Positions 17,311 through 25,978 are shown, counted from the stretch's first letter. The stretch is 64,000 nt of DNA from DATGZX01 sp035296965 (GCA_035296965.1 DATGZX010000298.1:124001-188000); one strand, 5' to 3'. Notes: generated by a model from the letters alone, not told the origin. Numbers and translations: made by a program.

Positions 17311-17586
17311 TGTTGTACGCTGCGTAACTGATGCAGCAAGGCGGATAACTCCCCTCTCACTTGTACTCAAGGGAGAGGGGTCGGGGGTGAGGGTTTTAGA
17401 CTCCTGAAGGTTCACTGAACCCCTCACCCCAACCCCTCTCCCCTGAGAGCCTGCTGAAAAAGGGGTCTGACCCCTTCCCCGAATGGCGATAAATCCCCAA
17501 GAAAGTGGGAAATCAAGAAGCTTCGTAGGGGGTCAGACCCCTTTTTCAGCAGGCTCCCCTGAGTACAGGGGCGAGGGGCCAAGGAT
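17311..17586 (+). repeat. REP-like bipartite repeat, interrupted copy
   Basis: A G/C-rich bipartite element (hairpin 17351-17393 plus a second, reversed hairpin from about 17421) closely matches the copy at 19290-19446. The second hairpin is split after CCCCTGAG (17447) by a 108-bp palindromic insertion and resumes at 17556 with CCCCTGAGTACAGGGG. Upstream flanks (TTGTACG...GCAGCAAGG...GATAACTC) are also shared, so the whole of about 160 bp is duplicated between the two loci. Confidence 0.85.
17448..17555 (+). mobile_element. MITE-like palindromic element with 27-bp inverted ends and 8-bp target duplication
   Basis: 108 bp. The left end 17448-17474 and the right end 17529-17555 are perfect 27-bp inverted repeats (AGCCTGCTGAAAAAGGGG... 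containing GGGGTCTGACCCC). The interior 54 bp has no ORF. The flanks are CCCCTGAG at 17440-17447 and again at 17556-17563, an 8-bp direct duplication. The uninterrupted sister repeat at 19.4 kb shows the pre-insertion sequence. A second family member sits at 26644-26757. Non-autonomous; no transposase gene is in the window. Confidence 0.8.
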
Positions 17587-17732
17587 GAAATTAGGCGCAT
17601 CTCCGGTTGCGCGAAGCGCGCTGAACTGGTTAAGCGTAGCCTGGGGCGCCTGAACAAAATGGATACGGATTCCAGTTTGTTCACGCGCTCCCCGGTGATT
17701 CGCGGTTAGACGAATCGCGAAGCTTCTGCTAC

Positions 17733-18374
17733 CTATTTTTCGCTCAGATTCTTGAATTTGATGTCCTTGAACGTTACTTCCATTGCCCGAAACCCAGCGT
17801 GTAACTGCCAGGCGAAGATGCCCTCGTCGGCCATTTCAGGGAAATCGTCGTCCACCGTGGTGGCGTCGTTCAATTTGATGGTCACGTGCTTCCCGACGCA
17901 TTTGATGTAGTAATCGTTGAATTCCGTCTCCTTCAGGACCTTTTTGACGAGGGCGACAGGAGCCGCCTTCATCATGCGGCCTGGATCGCGCTCGCCATAG
18001 AGGCTGCCCCAGTATACCTGGCCGATATCGGCCTGTGGCCCGGCGACGGCAAAATGCTCCTTGTCGGCGATCCTGCTGCGGATTTGCAGCCCGCTGTTGC
18101 CTTTGCCATCTTTCAGACGGATCTGGAAGCTGATCTCGAAATCCTTGTACTTCTTCTTGCTGCACAAGAAGGTATTGAATTTCAATCCCTCGGCAGGAGC
18201 GGCCCCGATGATCGCACCGTCCTTGACGGTCCAGTATTCCGTGAGCCCTTCCCAACCGTCGAGATCCTTGCCGTTGAAGAAGCCGCCCTTTGTCGCATCG
18301 TCGCCATGGGCATTGGTGCCGGCCCAGATTCCCAGGCCACAGATCAGAGCTAGAGCGATGACAGCGCTACGCAT
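17733..18374 (-). CDS. secreted DUF1080 (3-keto-disaccharide hydrolase-like) protein
   Basis: 213 residues. A signal peptide (RSAVIALALICGLGIWAG, cleavage near NAHG) precedes a single DUF1080 domain: FFNGKDLDGWEGLTEYWTVK, DGAIIGAAP, FLCSKKKYKDFEISFQIRL, GNSGLQIRSRI, NDYYIKCVGKHVTIKLND and GIFAWQLHAG. The fold is a concanavalin-like jelly roll. Some homologues hydrolyse 3-keto-glycosides, and planctomycetes carry many copies. A periplasmic role in sugar breakdown is inferred from the family. The gene is 33 bp downstream of the triple-repeat protein gene on the same strand. Confidence 0.9.
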   Translation of the reverse strand: MRSAVIALALICGLGIWAGTNAHGDDATKGGFFNGKDLDGWEGLTEYWTVKDGAIIGAAPAEGLKFNTFLCSKKKYKDFEISFQIRLKDGKGNSGLQIRSRIADKEHFAVAGPQADIGQVYWGSLYGERDPGRMMKAAPVALVKKVLKETEFNDYYIKCVGKHVTIKLNDATTVDDDFPEMADEGIFAWQLHAGFRAMEVTFKDIKFKNLSEK

Positions 18375-18407
18375 TACATACCTCCGGTTGTATCGTATTG
18401 AGTAAGG

Positions 18408-19133
18408 TTAGCGAGTTTCGTTGCCGGCTACGGACGCCGACGCCAAAGTCGCGGTTTGACCGGTCGTTGGCATTTCGTTGGCAGGCGCGGGCACGAGGGT
18501 TCCTTCGAAGGCCTCCGCGGTCGCGCCAGGCTCGTTGGGAGTGCTTACACCGGGCGCTGACCATTCTTCCTCGTGAAGGAGTTCCAGGGCTCCCGACCGG
18601 AGCTGGGCCTGGCTGAATCCGAGAGGCTCGAGTCTTCGGAAAAGGTTGGCCAATTCGGCGCGGAGATAATCTTTTGGGTCGGCCGGTGCCGGGCCGAAGC
18701 GTTCCCGTCCCCGGTTGCCGTTGCGTGGATGTCGATGGAGCTTCCCGCGATTGACATGTTCCAACAGGACGCTCTCCGCATGTGGCAAAGCATAGGCAGG
18801 AAGCTTCCGGCGCAGCTCGACCCAGGCGAGCGGTCCACCACGCAGCGCGGTGTGCAGCAAGTCACCCACGTGTTCAGACATGGGACGGTCCCAGAAGCGA
18901 TCGTGTTGACTGCGATACCTGGGATACTGGTACAAAAGGTTAGCAGCCACTTGCCGGTTCACATAGTCAGCCAATTGCTCCAGGCTCATCTTCCGAAGAG
19001 ATGCAGGCAGGCGCGCCCGCAATTTGGGTAGCGTCAGCGGCTCCGTGCTAGCTGACAGGACAACTTGCAGCACATTGGTCAAATCTGATTCCGGTGTGGC
19101 TTCCATGGGGGCCCGGTCCATCGATTGCGTCAT
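18408..19133 (-). CDS. protein with three winged-helix-like repeats, function unknown
   Basis: 241 residues from the ATG at 19133 with AAGGAAA upstream; the frame is open to 19199. Three tandem units of about 60 residues are visible. Unit 1 is LTNVLQVVLSASTEPLTLPK... ending in RFWDR, unit 2 is VGDLLHTALRGGPLAWVELR... ending in RERFG, and unit 3 is LRAELANLFRRLEPLGFSQA. Each follows a helix, 'L..lR..lP', helix, then a basic wing with PR. This looks like repeated winged-helix domains. The last 50 residues are low-complexity (TAEAFEGTLVPAPAN). It lies downstream of scpA but is not ScpB. Nucleic-acid binding is a guess. Confidence 0.65.
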   Translation of the reverse strand: MTQSMDRAPMEATPESDLTNVLQVVLSASTEPLTLPKLRARLPASLRKMSLEQLADYVNRQVAANLLYQYPRYRSQHDRFWDRPMSEHVGDLLHTALRGGPLAWVELRRKLPAYALPHAESVLLEHVNRGKLHRHPRNGNRGRERFGPAPADPKDYLRAELANLFRRLEPLGFSQAQLRSGALELLHEEEWSAPGVSTPNEPGATAEAFEGTLVPAPANEMPTTGQTATLASASVAGNETR

Positions 19134-19289
19134 GACAGTTTCCTTCCTTTGGATGTGGGGAGACACGCCTTGGCGTGCCGGCTCCGAGGGACGCACCAAA
19201 CCACTCCCCTAGCGAGTTATCCTGCACTGCCCGAGGCAGTTTTGCAATCGTTTTATTGAAGGCGCTGTCCGACCGACTGCTCAGGGTCT

Positions 19290-19446
19290 TATTGTACGAT
19301 GCGCAACTCACGCAGCAAGGCAGATAACTCCCCTCTCCCTTGTACTCAAGGGAGAGGGGTCGGGGGTGAGGGTTTTAGACTCCTGAAGGTTTGCCGAACC
19401 CCTCACCCCAACCCTTCTCCCCTGAGTACAGGGGCGAGGGGCCAAG
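19290..19446 (+). repeat. REP-like bipartite repeat, intact copy
   Basis: The uninterrupted sister of the repeat at 17311-17586. The first hairpin spans 19330-19373 and the second, reversed, spans 19399-19443, containing CCCCTGAGTACAGGGGCGAG exactly where the other copy is split. It fills most of the 344-bp gap between scpA and the triple-repeat gene; nothing else is evident there. Confidence 0.85.
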
Positions 19447-19477
19447 AGGGGGGCTTGTTGCATTACTTGCGCAGCAC

Positions 19478-20230
19478 TCAATAACTTGGCAAGGTTGTGT
19501 CTGTGGGCTGCTCCTGCTCCTCAGCTGGCACACGCAACCATATCTCCTTGAAATCTTCGGGTTGCTCGGCGGTGATGCGCCGCTCGCGCGTCAACTCCAG
19601 GACGGCCAGAAAGAGGCCGACCAGCCGGCTCCGAGTGAACGGCGGTGTGAAGAGAGAGGAGAAGGCAACGCATTCTTCCTGTTGCAATCGCCGCAGGACG
19701 TCTTCCATGTGCACATGCAGCGGAGTCTGGTCCACGACAATCTGCTGCGGCTGCAGGGCCAATGTCTCGCGCATGAGCCTGCCGAAGGCGCTCACCAGGT
19801 CCCAAAGCTCCACGCGGCGCAGGGGCTGTTCATTCAGGCTTGGCTCGGCGGGCAGCTCGGTCGGACTGCGCGAAAGCCGGCTCAACTGGCGTTCGGCCTG
19901 AGCCTCCAGTAACACTGCCGCATCCTTGAATCTCTTGTATTCCATGAGTTGCCGCACCAACTCCTGACGCGGGTCCTCTTCATCCTCGGTCGCCTCGTCC
20001 GAGCGCGGCAGCAGCATCTTGCTTTTGATTTCCATGAGCGTGGCCGCCATGACCAGAAAATCCCCAGCTCTTTCAACATCCAAGATTTCAATCATGCCCA
20101 AATATTGGATGAATTGTTCAGCGACGCGCGCGATCGGAATGTCGCAGATGTCGACCTCCTGCCGCCGCACGAGGTAGAGCAGCAGATCCAGCGGGCCGCG
20201 GAAAACTTCGAGATCGACTTGGTAATCCAT
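19478..20230 (-). CDS. scpA: segregation and condensation protein A
   Basis: 250 residues from the ATG at 20230 (MDYQVDLEVFRGPLDLLLYL), the usual ScpA start; the frame is open to an ATG at 20284. ScpA is the kleisin that bridges SMC heads with ScpB in chromosome condensation. Signatures are FRGPLDLLLYLVRRQEVDIC, IPIARVAEQFIQYL, AGDFLVMAATLMEIKSKMLL (shortened family motif) and the acidic linker EATEDEEDPRQELVRQLMEY. The C-terminal winged helix includes VVGLFLAVLELTRERRI-like text. No scpB is adjacent. No strong ribosome-binding site for either start. Confidence 0.9.
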   Translation of the reverse strand: MDYQVDLEVFRGPLDLLLYLVRRQEVDICDIPIARVAEQFIQYLGMIEILDVERAGDFLVMAATLMEIKSKMLLPRSDEATEDEEDPRQELVRQLMEYKRFKDAAVLLEAQAERQLSRLSRSPTELPAEPSLNEQPLRRVELWDLVSAFGRLMRETLALQPQQIVVDQTPLHVHMEDVLRRLQQEECVAFSSLFTPPFTRSRLVGLFLAVLELTRERRITAEQPEDFKEIWLRVPAEEQEQPTDTTLPSY

Positions 20231-20586
20231 ACCGGTTCGAGGGACGCGCAGAACAACAGAGGGTTTCCCGTACTTGCAAGCCATTCGCTTGACTGCGACC
20301 CAAGGGGAAACGCATCAACAGCAGACGCCCAGCATCGCGCTTGTCGACGCGATCCCCTTTGCTTGGATCATCGTCAAACGATAAATGCTCAGGATAAGGT
20401 CGGGAATGCACCTCGCCAAAGGCTCATCAACACCTGGACCATTGTTGCCAAGATGGGACTAGCGACAAGTCCAACTGGTGGGAATTGTCAAGTTTGGCAT
20501 GGGGACAGCAAAGCCCGGAGCGTCATCCTCTGGTCGAACGCGGTCTATCCGCGACGCTCTGGGACCGGATCCAGCCGCCAGCGCTC
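20231..20586. other. gap without recognisable gene
   Basis: Between the scpA start and the end of the MCE gene. ORFs here are shadows with no protein-like composition. It should contain the scpA promoter, but no convincing -35/-10 pair was found. Confidence 0.5.
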
Positions 20587-21978
20587 TCAGTGCTGGTCAC
20601 CCGAGAAATGCGGCGTATAAGAGCTCTTGGTAGGGGATTCCTTCAAGCCGCTGCTTGGGCTGATGGCTCCTCGAACGCCCAGTGATTCGGGATGCCTGGC
20701 GAGCTTGTCGGCAAACACTTCGAAGTCTTTCAAAATCGTGTCCATGCGTGGGAACAGGTTTGCCAGCATGCACGAGGCCGCATTGAGATTGTTGTACAGC
20801 GCGGGATCCGTAAGGAAGCGCTGGAAGGAGCCATCCCCTTGGTTCAACACTCGCAATAGCCCGAGCACGTCCTGCATGACCATGTTCAGCTTGCCGGTGC
20901 TCTCGTCGAGGTTTTTCATGATGGCGTTCGTGTGCTCCGCCATGGGTTTCGTGGCTTTTTCGAGGTTTTGGAATGCCTGATCGGCCTGGGTTACCGAATC
21001 ATTGATGCGCCGCATGGTCACCCGGCTTTCCTTGAGAAGCTCATCCGTGTTCTGAGTGATGCTCTCCAGGTTTTTGCTGCCGGCGCTGACGTTCTTCAGC
21101 GTTGTGTTCAAATTGCGTTGGTTCTCATCGTTGAAAATGGAGCCGATGCGGACCAGGGTGTCGCTCATGTTATCCAGCGTCTTGATGAGTTTGTCCTGGT
21201 TGGTTTGCACCAGGATGTCGATGCGCTCGCCGAACCTCCCCCAGTTGCGCGCGGCGACCTGGATCTCGTCGTTGGTTCGGCGGATTTCGGGAAGCGTTTC
21301 GCGGGTTGTTTTTGCCAGGTCTCGATATTCGCGAAGAGTTTCCTCCATGATGCCGGTGAGCTTCTGATAGCTATCGAGGGTTTTGCGCATTTCGAGGAAG
21401 GCGTCCTGAGCGGGACCGGTCAGCTTGGAGACATCCTGGAGCATGGCGGCCACATCGGCCTGCGTTGTACCCTTGAATTCCGTGCCGGGCTTCACGGGGA
21501 CCCGACCGCCTGGCGCTTGGGGTTGTGCCCCTTGGATAGGAGCGGGCTGGGCCTCCTGAAACGCAACTTGTTGAATCTCGGAAGGATTGCGCCTCGATTG
21601 CTGCCCCGCGGGCTCCGCTGACTTCTTCTTTGGGATCTGAACGAAGTCGATCGTCGTATCGCCGCTCAGGGCGCCGTGCACGAGAATCGGCTGATCGTCT
21701 TCATAGAGGTGGCGGGGCCGATCAATGGCAATGGTGACACGCACCTTACCGGTGGCGTCATCGAGTTCGACTTTTTCCACACTGCCGATACGCACACCTG
21801 ACCGGCGCACGGGCGTGCCGGGGGCAACACCCGTCGCGTGATCGAAGATAATGCTGTAGCGATCCTCGGCCTTGAAGAGGGTGGGTACGCCGCCGAAAAG
21901 GATGATCAGGATGGCAAACAAGATGAGCGCGGCCAGGGCAAAGACGCCGACGCGGAAGCGCATGTTCTGTTCGTTCAT
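20587..21978 (-). CDS. mlaD: MCE/MlaD-family substrate-binding protein of a lipid transporter
   Basis: 463 residues from the ATG at 21978 (GAGG nine bases upstream); an ATG at 21993 overlaps the upstream stop by 4 bp. One N-terminal membrane helix (VGVFALAALILFAILIILFG) is followed by a single MCE domain (IIFDHATGVAPGTPVRRSGV, VRIGSVEKVELDD, ILVHGALSGDTTIDFVQIP). A Pro/Gln-rich linker (about 125-170) leads to a long helical region with coiled-coil character. The protein is anchored in the inner membrane facing the periplasm and should deliver phospholipid to or from the MlaFE complex. The long helical tail exceeds E. coli MlaD (183 residues) and recalls tunnel-forming PqiB/LetB or mycobacterial MCE proteins. 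Confidence 0.88.
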   Translation of the reverse strand: MNEQNMRFRVGVFALAALILFAILIILFGGVPTLFKAEDRYSIIFDHATGVAPGTPVRRSGVRIGSVEKVELDDATGKVRVTIAIDRPRHLYEDDQPILVHGALSGDTTIDFVQIPKKKSAEPAGQQSRRNPSEIQQVAFQEAQPAPIQGAQPQAPGGRVPVKPGTEFKGTTQADVAAMLQDVSKLTGPAQDAFLEMRKTLDSYQKLTGIMEETLREYRDLAKTTRETLPEIRRTNDEIQVAARNWGRFGERIDILVQTNQDKLIKTLDNMSDTLVRIGSIFNDENQRNLNTTLKNVSAGSKNLESITQNTDELLKESRVTMRRINDSVTQADQAFQNLEKATKPMAEHTNAIMKNLDESTGKLNMVMQDVLGLLRVLNQGDGSFQRFLTDPALYNNLNAASCMLANLFPRMDTILKDFEVFADKLARHPESLGVRGAISPSSGLKESPTKSSYTPHFSGDQH

Positions 21979-21989
21979 GGACGGTGTCC

Positions 21990-22847
21990 TCATGTTCCAA
22001 TGCGAGCCAGCTCGTCGAGACGCTCCTGGGCCACCCCTTCGACGAATTGGCGTACACGCTGGTCTGGGCAGTGGAGTATCTCAGCAGGCGGGCCGTCAAA
22101 GAGGATCTGGTTCTCGCCTGGCTTGAGCCTCGATAGCGGGTATAGCATGATCACGCGCTCGGCCACTTTTTGCACGGTTTTCATGTCATGTGTCACGACA
22201 ACGCTGGTGACCGGGTGGCGCATTCGTGTTTGCAAAATGAGCTGGTTGATCACGTCGCTCATGATCGGATCAAGGCCGGTGGTTGGTTCATCGTACAGCA
22301 TGACCTCAGGGTCGATCGCCAGGGCACGGGCCAACCCGACGCGCTTCTTCATGCCCCCCGACAGCTCAGCAGGTTTCTTAGATTCAATTTCCCTCGGCAA
22401 GCCGACTTCTTGCAATCTTTGGCGCACTTTTTCATTGATTTCGCGATTGTTGAACCGTCTCTGCACCCTCAGGCCGAACGCGACATTCTCAAATACCGTC
22501 AGGCTGTCGAACAGCGCTGCTCCCTGAAAAAGAAATCCAAAACGCAATCGTTGCCGAGTCAAGTCGCGATCACTCAGATCGGTCATCGACTGACCGTCGA
22601 ACAATACCATGCCCAGGTTAGGACGAAGCAGGCCGATGATCAGCTTGAGCAGGACAGTCTTGCCGCAACCGCTCTCACCGATGACCACCAACGTTTGCCC
22701 ACGCCGCACCTGAAGCGTGATTTCCTGAAGGACTCGTTGTGGGCCGAACTGCACGGACACTTGCCGCAGCTCAATGAGCGCCGCGCGGTCCGGGGCTTGC
22801 AGTGGGCTGGTTGGTTGTAGTTCAGGTCGTTGGCTATCGGTATTCAT
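21990..22847 (-). CDS. mlaF: ABC transporter ATPase, MlaF type
   Basis: 285 residues. Walker A is VIGESGCGKTVLLKLI, the Q-loop region is FGFLFQGAALFDSLTVFENV, the signature is ELSGGMKKRVGLARAL, Walker B is EVMLYDEPTTGLDPIMSDVI, and the H-loop is VVVTHDMKTV. The GGMKKR signature and 'FQGAALFDSLTV' are characteristic of MlaF-type ATPases that power phospholipid transport with MlaE. The gene lies 18 bp after mlaE and is followed immediately by the MCE gene, the standard E-F-D order. Confidence 0.93.
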   Translation of the reverse strand: MNTDSQRPELQPTSPLQAPDRAALIELRQVSVQFGPQRVLQEITLQVRRGQTLVVIGESGCGKTVLLKLIIGLLRPNLGMVLFDGQSMTDLSDRDLTRQRLRFGFLFQGAALFDSLTVFENVAFGLRVQRRFNNREINEKVRQRLQEVGLPREIESKKPAELSGGMKKRVGLARALAIDPEVMLYDEPTTGLDPIMSDVINQLILQTRMRHPVTSVVVTHDMKTVQKVAERVIMLYPLSRLKPGENQILFDGPPAEILHCPDQRVRQFVEGVAQERLDELARIGT

Positions 22848-22865
22848 CGCTTGCCAGGCTCAAGT

Positions 22866-23702
22866 TCACATCAACCGGATCCCTGCCGTAGGCCAAATGG
22901 TCGTGTACAGGTTATTCAGAAACATCGCCAGGAAGAAATCGAGCACCAGGATGGTGATGAAAGACATCACGAAGGCTTCTGTCGCGGCCCGCCCGACTCC
23001 TTCCGCTCCGGCATCGCTATGGAAACCACGATGACAGCTGATAATGGCGATCGCGGCCCCGAAGAATGTCGGTTTGATGAGTCCTGTCACCAGGTCCCAC
23101 ATACCGATAAACCCGTGCGAATGAGACCAGTAATGATGGGCATCGATGTGATACACACGCGTGCAGATCAATGCACCGCCCATGACGCCCATGAAGTTGG
23201 CCAGGATCGTAAGCAAGGGGATGAGGAGAACGCAGGCCAGTAAGCGCGGCGCCACCAGATAATGAAGTGGGTTGACGCCCAGGCAAGACAAGGCGTCGAT
23301 CTGCTCGGTCACACGCATCGTGGCGATCTCAGCGGCCATGGCGCTGCCCACTCTACCGGCAAGCATGGTCGCTGCCAGGACCGGCCCCAGTTCGCGGATA
23401 ATCGAAAGATTGATGATTGCTCCAAGGCGGGTGGCGAAGCCTAGCTGGTCAAACTGGCTGTAAGACTGAACGGCCAACACCATGCCGATAAACGTTCCCG
23501 TGATCGCCACCACGGGAACGCTACGTACGCCGACATAGTAGAAATTCGGGAAGAGGGTGCCAGGGCTAGGACGTTTGCGTGCGATCCATGCAGTCGTGCG
23601 CCCAGCGAAAATGAATACATCGCCGACGCTGCAAATGGCGTTGTAACAGAGTCCCGCAAACAGCGTTAACGCGCCTGCCGAGTCCCTAGAGACCGTTGCC
23701 AT
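22866..23702 (-). CDS. mlaE: MlaE-type permease
   Basis: 278 residues from the ATG at 23702 (GAGGGC upstream); the open frame to 23858 is not protein-like. Typical MlaE text is VRSVPVVAITGTFIGMVLAV, QSYSQFDQLGFATRLGAIIN, RELGPVLAATMLAGRVGSAM, AAEIATMRVTEQIDALSCLG and VNPLHYLVAPRLLACVLLIP. Five to six membrane helices are expected. It forms the inner-membrane core of the MlaFED-like lipid transporter. First gene of the operon; the 344 bp upstream is shared with the divergent DUF2203 gene. Confidence 0.93.
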   Translation of the reverse strand: MATVSRDSAGALTLFAGLCYNAICSVGDVFIFAGRTTAWIARKRPSPGTLFPNFYYVGVRSVPVVAITGTFIGMVLAVQSYSQFDQLGFATRLGAIINLSIIRELGPVLAATMLAGRVGSAMAAEIATMRVTEQIDALSCLGVNPLHYLVAPRLLACVLLIPLLTILANFMGVMGGALICTRVYHIDAHHYWSHSHGFIGMWDLVTGLIKPTFFGAAIAIISCHRGFHSDAGAEGVGRAATEAFVMSFITILVLDFFLAMFLNNLYTTIWPTAGIRLM

Positions 23703-24076
23703 GGAACAGCCCTCGGAATGATGGAGACGCCCGACGCCTCCCAGATACATCGGCGCGGCATAGCCCTGGGCTTCAAGCTTGCTTGGGAAGTGACGTGCAC
23801 GCAATGCCTCGGTGATGCGCAAAGTATGCGAATGGCCATTTCCGGCAATTGAGCGCAATCTGCTCTATTTCAGTGTTTTGCCGACGGCGCCTGTAGCTCG
23901 CGTAGCTGCCGGTATTCATGGTCTTCAGGTCGTGCCGATTCTTTCACTGCCAACGACTGTATCGTGGCCTCCGCGTCCCTATAATCATACTAGCGGAGGA
24001 TGCCGCAACATTGAAGAGTTGTGGCCGTTCCATACTGGCGGAATAAATGCAGAAGAACCTGGGGGAGGACATCAAG
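23703..24076. other. divergent intergenic region, no gene seen
   Basis: The region between mlaE (minus) and the DUF2203 gene (plus) should hold both promoters. Short ORFs lack protein character. No riboswitch, tRNA or repeat was recognised. Confidence 0.5.
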
Positions 24077-24553
24077 GTGAAGCGTAATCGCAAGGGAGCC
24101 AAACGGCGGAAGCGGACGATTCGCATCTGGAGTTACGAAGAGGCTCGCGCCGTGGTTCCTTATATCGTTTCGATCATGCGTTCCTTGAGAGATTGCCGGC
24201 TGGAAGCACAACAGCACGATCTAATGGCACAGCGGATCACAGAGCGCCTTGGTAAGCCGAGCCGGGCAGCGCTCGTCGCTCGGAAAGACGAAGCAGAGGC
24301 AGCCAGGAAGGCAGAGGATCACTTCCAAAGTCTGCTCGAAGAACTTCACGAACTCGATGTTTTTTGTCTGGACGCGATCCAGGGGCTGGCGCTAATTCCA
24401 TTCGGGAAAGAGAATCAACTGGCTTGGTGGATTTGCGATACTTTCGACAGCGAGCCGCTCCGATTCTGGCGTTATCACCGCGATCCGCTGGAAACCAGGC
24501 GCGGAATCGCGGAAGCCGAAGCTGGACCGCACGATGGCTCCGTGGTAATCTGA
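24077..24553 (+). CDS. DUF2203-like protein
   Basis: 158 residues from a GTG at 24077, preceded by GGGGGAGG with eight bases spacing. An in-frame ATG at 24047 exists but would include that site. A basic N-terminus (RNRKGAKRRKRTIRIW) is followed by SYEEARAVVPYIVSIMRSLR, the DUF2203 opening. A charged helical middle then leads to the signature end LALIPFGKENQLAWWICDTF with EPLRFWRYHRD. The family is small, cytoplasmic and of unknown function. Its neighbour panC is convergent, with stops 10 bp apart. Confidence 0.72.
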   Translation: MKRNRKGAKRRKRTIRIWSYEEARAVVPYIVSIMRSLRDCRLEAQQHDLMAQRITERLGKPSRAALVARKDEAEAARKAEDHFQSLLEELHELDVFCLDAIQGLALIPFGKENQLAWWICDTFDSEPLRFWRYHRDPLETRRGIAEAEAGPHDGSVVI

Positions 24554-24563
24554 CGACACCGCG

Positions 24564-25418
24564 CTAATCAGTGGACGCGATCAGGATATTGTCTATTAGC
24601 CGGGTCGAGCCGAATTTGGCCGCCACGGCCAATAGGACGTCGTTTTGCCACGTCTGTATCGGCCGCAAGGAATCGGCGTCCACCACGGCGGCGTAATCGA
24701 GCACAGCACCGGGAGTTGACGAGATCCTTGCCGCCAGCGCACGTTGCAGGGTGCCCGGGTCGCGCTGCCCTTTGCTCACAAGGTCCCGCGCATCCTGGAG
24801 TGCTTGCCAGAGGACGCTGGCTTGAGCGCGCTGTTCTCGATCGAGGTATTTGTTGCGCGAACTGAGCGCCAAGCCATCGCTGTCGCGCACGATGGGACAA
24901 ATGCGCATCCTTACCGGGACATTAAGATCGGCAATCATTTGCTGAATAACGCGGGCTTGTTGATAGTCTTTCTGTCCGAAATACGCGACATCAGGTCGTA
25001 CGATTTCGAACAATTTCAGGACCACGGTCGCCACGCCGCGAAAATGGCCCGGACGGGAAGGGCCGCATAAAGCGTCTCCAATCTGGCTCACTTCGACATA
25101 AGTGCGTGAGGCGTGCGGATACATCATTTCGGTTGACGGCGCGAATACCAGGTCCACTCTCTCGTGCGTGCATGTTTCCATGTCTTGCTGCATAGGTCGC
25201 GGATAACGCTCGAAATCCTCCCCCGCAACGAATTGCGTTGGGTTTACGAAAATCGAAACGACGACAAACCCGGTCTCAAAGCGGGCGGCTCGAATCAAAC
25301 TAGCGTGGCCATCATGAAGCGCGCCCATGGTGGGCACGAAGCCAATGGACAGATTTGCCTTGCGTGCTTGAGCGACTGCGGCGCGTACGTCTTCGATTGT
25401 GGTGACGGGGGCGCTCAT
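24564..25418 (-). CDS. panC: pantothenate synthetase
   Basis: 284 residues, the normal length. It condenses pantoate with beta-alanine using ATP in pantothenate/CoA synthesis. Signatures are GFVPTMGALHDGHASLI (with the HxGH nucleotide motif), VVSIFVNPTQF, LCGPSRPGHFRGVATVV, DVAYFGQKDYQQ and DGLALSSRNKYLD. The start codon overlaps the stop of the upstream CYTH gene by 4 bp (ATGA), so the two are translationally coupled. Confidence 0.96.
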   Translation of the reverse strand: MSAPVTTIEDVRAAVAQARKANLSIGFVPTMGALHDGHASLIRAARFETGFVVVSIFVNPTQFVAGEDFERYPRPMQQDMETCTHERVDLVFAPSTEMMYPHASRTYVEVSQIGDALCGPSRPGHFRGVATVVLKLFEIVRPDVAYFGQKDYQQARVIQQMIADLNVPVRMRICPIVRDSDGLALSSRNKYLDREQRAQASVLWQALQDARDLVSKGQRDPGTLQRALAARISSTPGAVLDYAAVVDADSLRPIQTWQNDVLLAVAAKFGSTRLIDNILIASTD

Positions 25419-25978
25419 GCCTGTTTGTCTCCTTGAGCGGCCAGTAGAAGCTCAAGGTAGGATCTCCGTTCCGATTGCGCCAGCCCGAGATCCCTCGCAA
25501 TTCTCAGAAGCAGGCTGCGCGCTATTTCCAGCTGGTCTTCGGGTGCCACGATTTCCAGTTCGGCAAATTTTCCAAGCGACTGGATCTCGTCGAGACAGAC
25601 TTCGATCACGAATCCATCCTCTTCCAGTTCGTAAATGCGACGCAGTTTGCTAACCTCGCGGACGGGACGGTAGCCAAGCTGCCCTAAAAGAGCCGTGAAG
25701 GCATCTGCGCTGGGCTGCCCTCGCTGCAAGGGAACCTCGATCTCCGTGCGCGTCTTGCTGAGGGCGTCGAGTTTGGGGCCCTTGTAGGTTACAAAATTCT
25801 CCGAGCCAATGCGGCGGAGGCGGAGAGCCTCGTCAGTTCTCGCGAAATCGCGATCTGGTGCGTTGAAGTACTGGTCGATCTCTTCACTAGACCTTGAAAA
25901 GTGCGCGCCACGCTCGATCAGCCGGGTTTCGAGATCCGCAAAATCGGCGACGCGAAACTTTATTTCCACTTCCAACAT
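25415..25978 (-). CDS. CYTH-domain protein (class IV adenylate cyclase/thiamine triphosphatase type)
   Basis: 187 residues starting MLEVEIKFRVADFADLE; the frame is open to 26035, but the ExExK signature (EVEIKF) defines the N-terminus. Charged tunnel residues continue in EALRLRRIG, VTYKGPKLD, KTRTEIEVPL, LRRIYELEEDGFVIEVCLDE and GKFAELEIVAPE. The family hydrolyses or cyclises triphosphate substrates; CyaB-like cyclase, ThTPase and inorganic triphosphatase cannot be told apart here. It overlaps panC by 4 bp. Confidence 0.88.
   Translation of the reverse strand: MLEVEIKFRVADFADLETRLIERGAHFSRSSEEIDQYFNAPDRDFARTDEALRLRRIGSENFVTYKGPKLDALSKTRTEIEVPLQRGQPSADAFTALLGQLGYRPVREVSKLRRIYELEEDGFVIEVCLDEIQSLGKFAELEIVAPEDQLEIARSLLLRIARDLGLAQSERRSYLELLLAAQGDKQA

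Noticed and set aside
17340..17580. CRISPR-like regularity of G/C-rich repeats
   Set aside because: Repeats are inverted pairs of hairpins with no regular spacers and no cas genes nearby.
18408..19133. Calling this gene scpB because of its position after scpA
   Set aside because: The repeats and termini do not match ScpB, and a 344-bp repeat-filled gap separates the genes.
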